From the NCBI GenBank assembly GCA_963744735.1, contig CAVUVH010000002.1:62001-126000 (forward strand): 64,000 nucleotides of DNA. Direction: 5' to 3'. Every line of letters starts with the position of its first letter. Within the stretch, counting starts at the first letter, position 1. The position numbers were made by a program, and so were the translations under genes. Origin of the DNA: RPQJ01 sp963744735. Its GTDB lineage: Bacteria; Pseudomonadota; Gammaproteobacteria; Steroidobacterales; Steroidobacteraceae. The notes under the pieces are model-generated. The model was not told the DNA's origin. It made no database searches and saw only the letters and a list, made by a program, of their open reading frames with translations. Shown here one piece after another: positions 1-9,398 of the stretch.

Positions 1-162
1 CTGATCGGGCTGGTGGCCGCGACGCTGCTCGTGCTGGGCGGTGACGCGGGCCTGAAGGGCCTGCAGTCAGCCACGATCGTGATGGCCCTGCCTTACCTCG
101 TACTGATGGCCGTGCTGCTCACAGGCCTGCTCAAGGCGCTGCTGCAGGATCACCTGGCCTGA
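1..162 (+). CDS. BCCT-family betaine/choline transporter, C-terminal end (partial)
   Basis: Only the last 53 residues are in the window. They read in frame to TGA and include a short motif (LKGLQSATIVMALPY) followed by a hydrophobic helix and a basic tail. This resembles the last transmembrane segment of betaine-choline-carnitine transporters, where a conserved 'LQTA(S/T)I..glP' motif precedes the final helix. The protein would import quaternary ammonium compounds across the inner membrane. The assignment is supported by the two dimethylglycine/sarcosine dehydrogenase genes that converge on it 10 bases away. Because so little is visible, another transporter family cannot be excluded. Confidence 0.6.
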   Translation: MIGLVAATLLVLGGDAGLKGLQSATIVMALPYLVLMAVLLTGLLKALLQDHLA

Positions 163-172
163 GCGCCGGGGG

Positions 173-2596
173 TCAGCCGCGCAGTCGCGCGTTGTCCGGA
201 TCGTACAGCGGCTCTTTCCCCACGACGGCGCGCCGGCGCTCGCCGAGGATTTCAACCTCGAGCACCGTGCCCGGCACGGCCAGGTCGGTGCGCACGTAGG
301 CCAGCGCGATGCTCTGCCGCATCCGGTAGCCATAGCCGCCCGAGGTGACCAGGCCGACCATCGTGTCGCCGTCATAGACGATCGACACCGCGGCGGCGTC
401 GGCATCACCCGCATCGACCAGCAGCGGCACGAAGCGTTCCTTCGGTCCGGTGACCGCTTCCTGTTGCAGCGCCTGCTGCCCGATGAAGCCGCCCGGCTTG
501 TCGAGCTTCACGAAGCGATCGAGCGAGGCCATGGCGGGCGTGTATTCGGTCGTCAGGTCGCCTTTCCAGCCGCGGTAGCATTTCTCCAGCCGCAGGCTGT
601 CCATCGCGTAGAGGCCGTAGTCGGCGATGCCCAGCGGTTCGCCCGCGGCCCAGATCAGGTCGTACACCGACAGCACGTGCTCTGCGGGCACGTGCAGTTC
701 CCAGCCCAGCTCGCCGACATAGTTGACGCGCAGCGCGATGGCCCTGGTGTAGCCGATGTCGATCGTGCGCACGGCCAGCCAGGGGAACGCGGCGTTGGAG
801 AGGTCCGCGCGCGTCAGCTGCGACAGCAGTTCGCGCGACCTGGGCCCCACCACGATCAGCGAGCCGTAGCGCGCCGAGACGTTGTCGATGCGGACCGAGC
901 CGTCGGCGGGCAGGTGCTCGCGCAGCCAGTGCTCGTCGTGGCGCTCGCCGGCCGCTGCGCTGATCAGCCAGTAGCGGCCGTCACCCAGGTTGGTCAGCGT
1001 CATTTCCGTGACGATGCCACCGCGGTCGTTGAGGAAATAATTGAGCGCCGTGCGTCCCGGCCTGGGCACGACTCCGGCCACCATGTGGTCGAGCCAGGCG
1101 GCGGCGCCGGCGCCGGTCACCTCGAACTTGGTGAAGCCAGGCAGGTCGAGCACGGCGACGCGCTGCGCGGCTGCCTCGCACTCGCGCTCGATCGCCTTGT
1201 GCCACGCAGGGCGGCGGAAGGAGGTTTCGGGCTCGGCGGGATCGCCGGGCTGCGGGAAGTAGACCGCGCGCTCCCAGCCGCCGCGCGCGCCGAACTTCGC
1301 GCCCTTGGCCTGCAGGCGCAGGTACGCGCCCGAGGTCCTGGCCGGCCGGCCGGCGGGGCGTTCCTCGGCGGGGTAGCCGATGCCGTACTCGTGCTGGTAG
1401 GTCTCGATCGCCTTGGCCAGCACGAACTTGTCGTTCGCATGGTCCAGGTACCGCCGTGAGTCCAGCGGCCACACGTCCCACTCGGGCTGGCCGTGCGCCA
1501 CCCACTCGGCAATGATCTTGCCCGCGCCGCCGGCCTGCGCGATGCCGAAGGTGAACGCGCAGCAGTGATAGAAGCCGGGCAGACCGGGTGCGGGCCCTAT
1601 CAGCGGATTGCCGTCGGGCGCGTACGGAATCGGGCCGTTGATCACCTTCTTGACGCCCGCGGTGCCGAGGATCGGCACGCGCTCGCAGGCAGCCTCGATG
1701 TACTTCTCGAGCCGGCCGAGGTCATCGTCGAACAGCTGGTTGGCGAATTCGTCGGGAATCCTGTCGAGCCAGTGCGCGGTCGCCTGCCACTCGTAGGGAC
1801 CGAGGATCAGGCCCTGCCGTTCCTGGCGCATGTAGTAGCTGACGTCCGGATCGCGCAGCAGCGGCAGCCGTGCGGCGCCGCGGTCGACCAGGGCCGGGAT
1901 GTCCTCGGTGATCAGGTACTGGTGCGACAGCGTGACGATGGGCAGGTACTCGCCGACCATCGCCGCGACCTCGCCGCCGCGATAGCCCGCGGCGTTGATC
2001 ACGGACTCGGCCTGGATCGTGCCCTTGCTGGTGTGCACCTTCCATTCGCCCGAGGGCAGGCGCTCGATCGAGGTGACTTTGACGCCGCGGTGGATCGTGG
2101 CACCTGCATCGCGCGCGCCCTTGGCCAGCGCCTGCGTCATCTGCGCCGGATCGATGTCGCCGTCCCAGGGGTCGTACAGGCCCGCCAGGATGCCGCTGGT
2201 ATCGACGAATGGATGGCGCTCGACGATCTCCGCCGGGCTGAGCATCTGGAACTCGATGCCCTGCGCGCGCGCCTGCGAGACGACGTGCCGGAACTCGTCG
2301 ACCCGGTCCCGCGTGTGCGCGAGGCGCACGCTGCCCGTGACGTGATAGTTGATGTCGTAGCCGACCTTGTCGGCGAGCGTGGCGTACAGCTTCGTGCTGT
2401 GGCGCTGCAGCTTGATCACGTTCCACGAGGTGGAAAAATTCGGGCAGTTGCCGGCGGCATGCCAGGTGGAGCCGGCCGTGAGCTCGTCACGCTCGAGCAG
2501 CACGCAATCCGTGATGCCGAGCTGGGTCAGGTGGTACAGCGCGCTGCAGCCGACGGCGCCGCCGCCGATGACGATCACACGGGCATGGGTCTTCAT
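173..2596 (-). CDS. FAD-dependent dimethylglycine/sarcosine dehydrogenase with GcvT domain
   Basis: This intact 807-residue protein has the DMGDH/SarDH layout. An N-terminal DAO-type FAD domain starts with a dinucleotide-binding GGGAVG near residue 11. The motif STWHAAG near residue 43 carries the His that holds FAD covalently in the mammalian enzymes. A linker domain follows, then GCV_T (aminomethyltransferase) and its C-terminal barrel from about residue 430 onward. Family members oxidise an N-methyl group and pass the one-carbon unit to tetrahydrofolate. The length matches the family. A paralogue lies just upstream (21-base gap), then an mttB homologue, so the three probably form one leftward operon. 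Whether the substrate is dimethylglycine or sarcosine cannot be told from the sequence. Confidence 0.88.
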   Translation of the reverse strand: MKTHARVIVIGGGAVGCSALYHLTQLGITDCVLLERDELTAGSTWHAAGNCPNFSTSWNVIKLQRHSTKLYATLADKVGYDINYHVTGSVRLAHTRDRVDEFRHVVSQARAQGIEFQMLSPAEIVERHPFVDTSGILAGLYDPWDGDIDPAQMTQALAKGARDAGATIHRGVKVTSIERLPSGEWKVHTSKGTIQAESVINAAGYRGGEVAAMVGEYLPIVTLSHQYLITEDIPALVDRGAARLPLLRDPDVSYYMRQERQGLILGPYEWQATAHWLDRIPDEFANQLFDDDLGRLEKYIEAACERVPILGTAGVKKVINGPIPYAPDGNPLIGPAPGLPGFYHCCAFTFGIAQAGGAGKIIAEWVAHGQPEWDVWPLDSRRYLDHANDKFVLAKAIETYQHEYGIGYPAEERPAGRPARTSGAYLRLQAKGAKFGARGGWERAVYFPQPGDPAEPETSFRRPAWHKAIERECEAAAQRVAVLDLPGFTKFEVTGAGAAAWLDHMVAGVVPRPGRTALNYFLNDRGGIVTEMTLTNLGDGRYWLISAAAGERHDEHWLREHLPADGSVRIDNVSARYGSLIVVGPRSRELLSQLTRADLSNAAFPWLAVRTIDIGYTRAIALRVNYVGELGWELHVPAEHVLSVYDLIWAAGEPLGIADYGLYAMDSLRLEKCYRGWKGDLTTEYTPAMASLDRFVKLDKPGGFIGQQALQQEAVTGPKERFVPLLVDAGDADAAAVSIVYDGDTMVGLVTSGGYGYRMRQSIALAYVRTDLAVPGTVLEVEILGERRRAVVGKEPLYDPDNARLRG

Positions 2597-2617
2597 CGCT
2601 GCCTCTTCATCTCTGGG

Positions 2618-5083
2618 TCAGCTCCGGATGCGTTCGTTGCGCGGGTCGTACCACGGCTGCAGCTGCACGCGGCAGGGATGCCGCCTGCAGGCCACTTCCA
2701 CTTCCCAGTGTCCGCCGGCCAGCCATTCTGCGCTGACGCCGTCGTCGCAGGCGACGTAGCCCATGCCGAGCGAGCGGCCGAGTCGATGGCCCCAGGCGCC
2801 CGAGCGGATCGAGCCGACGATGACTCCGTCCCGGACCAGGGGCTCTTCGTGGTACAGCAGGGGAGCCGTGTCGGAGGCGTCGTCCAGCATGACCTGGACC
2901 AGCCGCCGCTTGAGCGGGCCGGCCGCCTTCTGTGCCAGCAGCGCCTCGCGGCCGATGAACCCGCCCGGCTTGTCCCAGGCGACGGTGAAGCCCAGGCCGG
3001 CGTCGAGCGGGGTGTCCTCGTCGCCGATGTCGTGGCTCCAGTGCCTGTAGCCCTTCTCGACGCGGCAGGCGCCCATGGCGTGATAGCCCGCGTGACGCAG
3101 GCCGAGCGGCTCGCCGGCCGCGAGCAGCCGCTCGTACACGTCGCAGGCAATGCTCGGCCGGCAGGTAGAGCTCCCAGCCCAGTTCGCCGACGTAGGTGAT
3201 GCGGCTCGCCCGCACGCGCGCGTAGCCGATCTCGCAGCTCGCGCGAATGGCCGAAAGGATGCGCGGCGTTCGACAGGTCCGCGCCCGACAGCGCCTGCAG
3301 CAGTTCGCGGCTGCGCGGGCCCATCACGCCGAGCATGGCAACGCCGGAGGTGACGTCCGTCACCGTGCAGTGCGCCTCGGGCGGGCCTCGAGCGCGCGCC
3401 GCAGCCAGGCGAGGTCGCGCGTCTGGCAGATGGCGGAGGTCACGACCATGAACTCGCGCTCGGCCAGCCGCGTGACGGTGAGGTCGGCCTCGATGCCGCC
3501 GCGCTCGTTGAGCCACTGGGTGTAGACGATGCGCCCGGGCGGCACATCCACGTCGGAGGTCGACAACCGGTTCAGCACGGCGCAGGCGTCGCGGCCCTGG
3601 ACCAGGAACTTGGCGAAGCAGGTCTGGTCGAACAGGGCGACGGCGTCGCGCACGGCCTGCGCACTCGGCGCGGCAGGCTCGAACCAGTTCTGCCGGCCAT
3701 AGGAGTACTCGTAGCGCGGGTTCGATCCCGGCGGCGCGTACCAGTTGGGCCGCTCCCAGCCCGCGGTCTCGCCCATGCAGGCGCCGGCGGCCAGCAGCCG
3801 GTCGTGCAGCGGCGTGCGCCGCGCACCGCGCGCGGTCTGGTACTGGCGGTAGGGCCAGTGCATCGCGTACAGCAGGCCCAGCGTCTCGGTGGTGCGGTCG
3901 TGCAGGTACTGCGGGCTGGCCTGGAACGGCATGACGCGGCGCACGTCGACGTCGGCCAGGTCCATCGGCGGGCGCCGGTCGCGGATCCATTCGGCGAGCG
4001 ACCTTGCCGGCGCCGCCGCTCGCGGCGATGCCGACCGAGTTGAAGCCGGTCGCGACGAACAGGTCCTTCACCTCGGGCGTCTCGCCGAGTAGTAGCGGTC
4101 ATCGGGCGTGAAGCTTTCCGGGCCGTTGAAGAACAGCGGGATGCCGGCCGAACCGAGCGCCGGCACCCGCCGCACGGCCGCTTCCAGGATCGGCTCGAAG
4201 TGGTCGAAGTCCTCGGGCAGCGAGTCGAAGCAGAAGTCGTCCGGGATGCCCTGCATGCCCCACGGCTTGGCCACGGGCTCGAAGCAGCCCATCAGCAGCT
4301 TGCCGGCGTCCTCCTTGTAGTAGGCGCACTCGTCCTGCACCCGCAGCACCGGCAGGTTGCCCGGCAGCCCGTCGATGGGCTCGGTGACGATGTAGAAGTG
4401 CTCGGCCGCGTGCAGCGGCACGGCGACGCCGATGTCCGCGGCCATGCTCGCTGCGACCACATGCCGGCGCAGAGCACGACGGTGTCCGCCGCGATGTAGC
4501 CCTGCATCGGTCTCGACTCCGACCGCGCGGCCGCTGCTCGACGCGGATGCGCCCGACCTTCGTGTTCTCGAAGATCTTCGCGCCGCGCTGCCGGGCGCCC
4601 TTGGCCAGCGCCTGCGTCGTGTCGATCGGGATTGGTCTGGCCGTCCTTGGGCAGGAAGATGCCGCCGACCACGTCGCCGACCTCGAGCAGCGGCTAGCGT
4701 TCCTTGATCTCGCCCGGCGTCAGCTCGTCGATGCGCAGGCCGAAGGTCTTGCCCATCGAGGCGCCGCGCAGCAGCTCCTCCAGCCGCGCCGGGGTCTTCG
4801 CCACGCTGATCGAGCCGTTCTGCTTGAAGCCCGTGGCCTGGCCGGTCTCGGCCTCGAGCGCGTGGTAGAGGTCGGCCGTGTACTGGGCAAGCTCGGTGAG
4901 GTTGCGCGTGGCGCGCAGCTGGCCGACCAGCCCGGCCGCGTGCCAGGTGGTGCCGCAGGTCAGCTGCCTGCGCTCGAGCAGCACGACGTCCGTGATGCCG
5001 ATGCGCGTCAGGTGATAGGCGATGGAGCAGCCGACGATGCCGCCGCCGACGATGACGACGTTTGCGTGCGCCGGCAGGGACAT
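2618..5083 (-). CDS. Second FAD-dependent dimethylglycine/sarcosine dehydrogenase with GcvT domain (frameshifted)
   Basis: This is a paralogue of the downstream neighbour. The N-terminus at 5083 shows GGGIVG and TTWHAAG, the dinucleotide-binding and FAD-histidine motifs. Coherent similarity then continues through at least four frames: 4694-5083, about 4070-4450, 3360-3965 and 2618-3139. Breaks lie near 4690, 4480, 4090-4000, 3390 and 3200. The C-terminal segments contain the GCV_T motif MGPRSRELL and end at TGA (2618-2620). The total length of about 820 residues matches the family. Since every domain is preserved, assembly indels are likelier than pseudogenisation. The pair may split dimethylglycine and sarcosine oxidation. 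The start lies 18 bases downstream of the mttB-family stop. Confidence 0.78.
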
Positions 5084-5101
5084 GCGTGCTCGCGGCTCCG
5101 C

Positions 5102-6701
5102 TCAGCGCGAACCGACGCGTCGCGTGGCCGACTGCTCCGCCGTCGGCTGCATGTCGGCGCGGGCCAGCTTGACCGGAAACCGGCTGCGGATCTCGGCGTC
5201 GACCGCGGCCGCGACGTGCGACGGGTAATGGCTGGCGAGAATCTCCTCGACCTTGTGCATGGCGCGGGTCGCGACGTCGAGCGCGCCCTGCTCGGTCCAC
5301 TCGTTGGGGCTCTTGCGGTCGCCGACCGTCGGGATACAGGTATTCCGTCTGCATCAGCTGCAGGGTCTGCTCGCTGCCCAGGAAATGCCCCGGCCCGTTG
5401 AGGCAGACGTCGCGGATGGTCTCGAACGAGAGACGCTCGTCGCTGACTTCGATGCCCTTGATCGTGCGCTGGGTGGCGCCGATGATGTCGTTGTCGATGA
5501 CCAGGCTCTCGAGCGAGAAGCCCAGCAGGCTGGCGTGCATGCCGGCCGACTCGTAGATCATGTTGGCGCCGGCATTGCCGACCAGCGCGTGGTTCAGGGC
5601 CTTCTCGGCGCCGGCCTGGCCGTCCGGCAGCTTCGAATCGGTCATGCCCGAGGCGGTGCCGCCGGTCAGGTCGTAGAAGTGCGCCATCTGGCCCGCCGCG
5701 GCCGAGAGCAGCGCCTGCTCGGGGCTGCCGCCCGACATGGCGCCCGTGCGCAGGTCGGAGACGAAGCACCAGGTGCCGAAGATGGCCGGGTGTCCCGGCT
5801 GGATCGCGTTGACGTAGACGAGCCCGGCCAGCACCTCGGCCACTTCCTGCGCCAGCGCGCCGGCCAGCGCGGCAGGAGCGGTGGCGCCGGCCTGGCCGGC
5901 CGACAGCAGCAGCACGGGCATGCCGCCGCGCACCGCCACTTCGAGGCACTTGCAGGCGTCGGTGGCGAACTTCATCGGCGGCACGACGAAGCAGTTGGAC
6001 TGGCTCACGAACGGCCGCTCGCGCCACTGCTTCTCGCCGCCGGCGATCATGTGCAGCATCTGCAGCGAGGCTTCGACATGCTCGGGCTGCACCCAGCTGC
6101 TGCCGACATGCTTGGTCGTCGAGGAGACGGCGGCGTAGCAGGTGTTGAAGTCCATCTCGAACGGGTCGGGGATGTCGCGCGGCACGACCGCGCGCTGGAA
6201 GAAATGGATGTGCTCCATGACGTCGACGATGCGGCCGATGTCGAACAGGTCCTTGATCGTCGATTCGCGGTAGCCGGTGCGCGGATCGACCATGTTGACC
6301 GCCGCGCCGGCCGTGCCGAAGTACGAGCGCTTGCCCCAGGGCTCGAGGTCGTGGCGCGGGTCCTGGCCATGCAGCACGAAATGCCGGCCGGCCTTGGCCA
6401 GCGTGTCCTCGACCAGCGCCGCCGGGAACAGCAGGCGGCCATTCCCGTCCTGCACGCAGCCGGCACGCGTGAGGATCTCGACACCGGATTCCGGTGCATC
6501 GGCCAGGCCGACTTCGGCCAGCAGGCGCAGCGCCGTGCGATGGATCTTCTGCACGTCCGTCCGGGCGTCAGCGGCTGGTACCGGCCGGACTCCATCCCCG
6601 GGCGTACCGGGCGCAGGTGGGCGGGCAGGGGGCCGGCGCGCTCGGCCCGGCGGGCTGTCTCGACCTGAAGGGCGCCGGGCCGAAATCGGGGTATCAGTCA
6701 C
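5102..6701 (-). CDS. Trimethylamine methyltransferase (MttB) family protein, non-pyrrolysine type
   Basis: The protein matches the MttB superfamily of methyltransferases that move a methyl group from a quaternary or tertiary amine to a corrinoid protein. It shows the early motif IHRTALRLLAEVGL, a central motif (TSGMTDSKLPDGQAG in approximate form) and AGANMIYESAGM. The first 450 residues are continuous. One frameshift near 5340 (after YLYP) restores the terminal motif VGDRKSPNEW and a TGA at 5102. No in-frame TAG is present, so it is a member without pyrrolysine, such as the glycine-betaine or proline-betaine groups. A GTG at 6701 is chosen because the upstream in-frame ATG (6764) adds non-conserved residues. 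No corrinoid protein gene is in the window. Confidence 0.8.
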
Positions 6702-6915
6702 TGGGCACTCCGTCGATGGCAGCGTCCTGGAAGGGAGCCTCCCGGACGGCGTCAAGCCTCGCACAAACCGGCGCCGGACCGCCGAAAGTTTTATCTACCG
6801 ACCGGGAAAAGTTTGCCTGCCGCCGCGGCGCATTCGCCGGCCGCCTGCAACGCGAAAATCGCTACACTTCCTGCCCGGTCGCGCGCTTGCGGCCACTGCG
6901 ACGTCCGAGGTTCCG
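6702..6915. promoter_or_regulatory. Divergent promoter region between mttB homologue and aldehyde dehydrogenase
   Basis: This is a 214-base stretch without a gene between two divergent starts. It contains a -10-like TACACT at 6863-6868 for the rightward gene. It also has two near-identical AAAGTTT/AAAAGTTT stretches around 6785-6815, the only AT-rich part of the region, which could be an activator site or the leftward promoter. No good -35 box was found at standard spacing. The same CTACACTTC string recurs before the FAD oxidoreductase gene at 14683. Confidence 0.35.
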
Positions 6916-8410
6916 ATGACCGTTCCCCAGAGCCTGGCCGGGTGGCAGCAGCGGGCCTCGAGCCTGCGCTACGACACCGGCCATTTCATCGACGGCAGGC
7001 AGGTGCCGGCCAGCCGGCGCGCGCTTTGTCGTGACCAACCCGGCGACGACGGAGCCCCTGTGCGAAGTGGCGTCCGGCACGGCGGCCGACGTCGACCTCG
7101 CCGTGGCCAGCAGCCTGCGTGCGCACCGCGAGGGCGTGTGGCGGCACATGGCCCCGCGCGACCGGCTGGAGGTCCTGAACCGACTGGCCGCGCTGATCGA
7201 CGAGCACACGGCGGAATTCACGCTGCTCGACTCGCTCTGCATGGGCAAGCCGGTGCGGGACATGGTGGCCGTGGACGTGCCGCAGTCTTCGCTGACCTTC
7301 CGCTACTTCGCGGAATTGTCGGACAAGGTCGAGAGCAAGGTCACGGCCACCGCCGCCGACGCCTTCCATTACACGCTGCGCGAGCCGCTGGGCGTGGTCG
7401 GCTGCATCACGCCGTGGAACTACCCGCTGATGCAGATCGCCTGGAAGATCGCGCCGGCGCTCGCGGCCGGCAACTGCGTGGTGCTGAAGCCGGCCGAGCA
7501 GGCGCCGCTGTCGGCCCTGCTGCTGGCCGAGCTGTTCGTGCGGGCGGGCGCGCCCGCCGGCGTGCTGAACGTCGTCAACGGGTTCGGCCTGGATGCCGGT
7601 GCGCCACTCGCGCTGCATCCCGACGTCGCCAAGATCTCCTTCACCGGCTCGAGCCTGACCGGCAAGAAGATGCTGGTCTATGCCGGCCAGTCCAACATGA
7701 AGCGCGTCAGCCTCGAATGCGGGGGCAAGTCGCCGCAGATCTTCCTGGCCGACCTCGAGGACCTCGACCGCGCGGTCACCTATGCCATCAACGGCATTTT
7801 CGGCGTGATGGGCGAGGTCTGCAGCGCGGGTTCGCGGCTGCTGGTCGACCGCAGCATCGCCGCGGAGTTCACCGCGCGCTTCATCGAGCGCGGGCGCACG
7901 GCGTATGTCGCGGGCGACCCGCTCGACCCGGCCACCAGCATGGGCCCGCTGGTCACGAAGAAGCAGCACGATCGCGTGCTCGGGTACATCCAGCAGGGTC
8001 GCGCGGAGGGCGCGACGGTCGCCTTCGGCGGCGACGTGCCCGACCGCAAGGGCTATTACGTCAACCCGACGCTGTTCACCAACGTCGACAACCGCATGAC
8101 CATCGCGCAGGAAGAGATCTTCGGGCCGGTCGCGGCCCTGATCGAGGTGGACGGCCTGCAGGATGCGCTGCGCGTCGCGAACGACACGATCTACGGGCTG
8201 CAGGCCTCGGTCTGGACCAGCAGCCTGCGCTCGGCGCACGAGGCGATCCGCGGGCTCGAGGCGGGCACGCTGTACGTCAACTGCTATGACCACGGCGACC
8301 CGACCATGCCGTTCCTCGGCTACAAGCAGTCAGGGCAGGGCGGCGACAAGTGCCTCGAGGGCCTGCTGAGCTACACGCAGACCAAAGCCGCGTGGATCCA
8401 CCTGGGGTGA
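6916..8410 (+). CDS. NAD(P)-dependent aldehyde dehydrogenase (betaine-aldehyde-type; one frameshift)
   Basis: ALDH-superfamily enzyme of about 497 residues. Visible motifs are TPWNYPL, GNCVVLKPAEQAP, FTGSSLTGK, the catalytic Glu in LECGGKSP and the nucleophile Cys in GEVCSAGSR, all as expected. EEIFGPV and the C-terminal GYKQSG are also present. The start at 6916 gives MTVPQSLAG and the usual HFIDGRQVPAS strand. One indel near 7020-7030 (GC-rich repeat GGCGCGCG) moves the frame to FVVTNPATTEP. The neighbours (MttB homologue, demethylating dehydrogenases, GMC oxidoreductase) suggest betaine aldehyde or a related amino-aldehyde as substrate. The substrate is an inference; family membership is clear. 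Confidence 0.87.
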
Positions 8411-8414
8411 ATCG

Positions 8415-9398
8415 ATGACGTCCTCCGACGACCTGCTGGCTGCGCGACCCGACACCGAGCTGTCGGCGCGCGACTTCGGCATCGACAGCGACATGAAAGT
8501 GCCGGCGTTCTCGACGCGCAGCGAATACGTGCCGGAGAGCGACGCCAGCTACCGCTTCGACCCGGACACGACGCTCGCGATCCTGGCGGGGTTCAGGCAC
8601 AACCGCCGCGTGATGGTGCAGGGCTACCATGGCACGGGCAAGTCGACGCACATCGAGCAGGTGGCCGCGCGGCTCAACTGGCCGCTGATCCGCATCAACC
8701 TGGACGGTCACGTCAGCCGCATCGACCTGGTCGGGCGCGACGCGATCGTGCTGCGGGACGGCCAGCAGGTGACCGAGTTCCGCGAAGGCCTGCTGCCCTG
8801 GGCGCTGCAGCGCTCGATCGCGCTGGTCTTCGATGAATACGATGCCGGGCGTCCCGACGTGATGTTCGTGATCCAGCGCGTGCTCGAGGCGAGCGGCAAG
8901 CTGACCCTGCTCGACCAGAACCGCGTGATCAGCCCGCACCCGTGCTTCCGGCTGTTTGCCACCACCAACACCATCGGCCTCGGCGACACCAGCGGCCTCT
9001 ACCACGGCACGCAGCAGATCAACCAGGGCCAGATGGATCGCTGGTCGATCGTCACCACGCTGAACTACCTGGAGCACGATGCCGAGGCGGCGATCGTGCT
9101 GGCGAAGTCGCCTGCCTACGATACCGAGGCCGGGCGCCGCACGATCATGGCGATGGTCCGCGTGGCCGACATGACCCGCAACGGCTTCATCAACGGCGAC
9201 ATCTCCACGGTGATGAGCCCCCGCACGGTGATTGCCTGGGCCGAGAACGCCGAGATCTTCGGCGACGTCGGGCGCGCGTTCCGCGTGACGTTCCTCAACA
9301 AGTGCGACGAACTCGAGCGGCCGACGGTGGCCGAGTTCTACCAGCGCGCGTTTGCCGCCGAACTGCCGGAGGCGATCACGCGCGTGAAGGTCGTGTGA
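8415..9398 (+). CDS. cobS: CobS-family AAA+ ATPase (cobaltochelatase CobS-like)
   Basis: This 327-residue AAA+ ATPase has the N-terminal extension typical of CobS (KVPAFSTRSEYVPESD). Walker A is GYHGTGKST at residues 70-78 and Walker B is ALVFDEYDA with D140 and E141. Sensor-region residues LFATTNT follow near residue 180. In aerobic cobalamin synthesis CobS forms a hexameric ring with CobT that drives CobN-mediated Co insertion into hydrogenobyrinate a,c-diamide. The gene begins 4 bases after the aldehyde dehydrogenase stop and overlaps cobT by GTGA, so the pair is co-translated with the amine-degradation genes. No cobN is in the window, which leaves its actual client open. Confidence 0.88.
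   Translation: MTSSDDLLAARPDTELSARDFGIDSDMKVPAFSTRSEYVPESDASYRFDPDTTLAILAGFRHNRRVMVQGYHGTGKSTHIEQVAARLNWPLIRINLDGHVSRIDLVGRDAIVLRDGQQVTEFREGLLPWALQRSIALVFDEYDAGRPDVMFVIQRVLEASGKLTLLDQNRVISPHPCFRLFATTNTIGLGDTSGLYHGTQQINQGQMDRWSIVTTLNYLEHDAEAAIVLAKSPAYDTEAGRRTIMAMVRVADMTRNGFINGDISTVMSPRTVIAWAENAEIFGDVGRAFRVTFLNKCDELERPTVAEFYQRAFAAELPEAITRVKVV

Noticed and set aside
5102..6701. Pyrrolysine-containing trimethylamine methyltransferase
   Set aside because: No in-frame TAG is present in the readable protein and no pyl gene is in the window.
4068..6764. Single 898-codon frame joining the MttB homologue to the flavoenzyme
   Set aside because: The apparent fusion arises from the indel near 5340; the two proteins have separate ends at 5102 and 5083.
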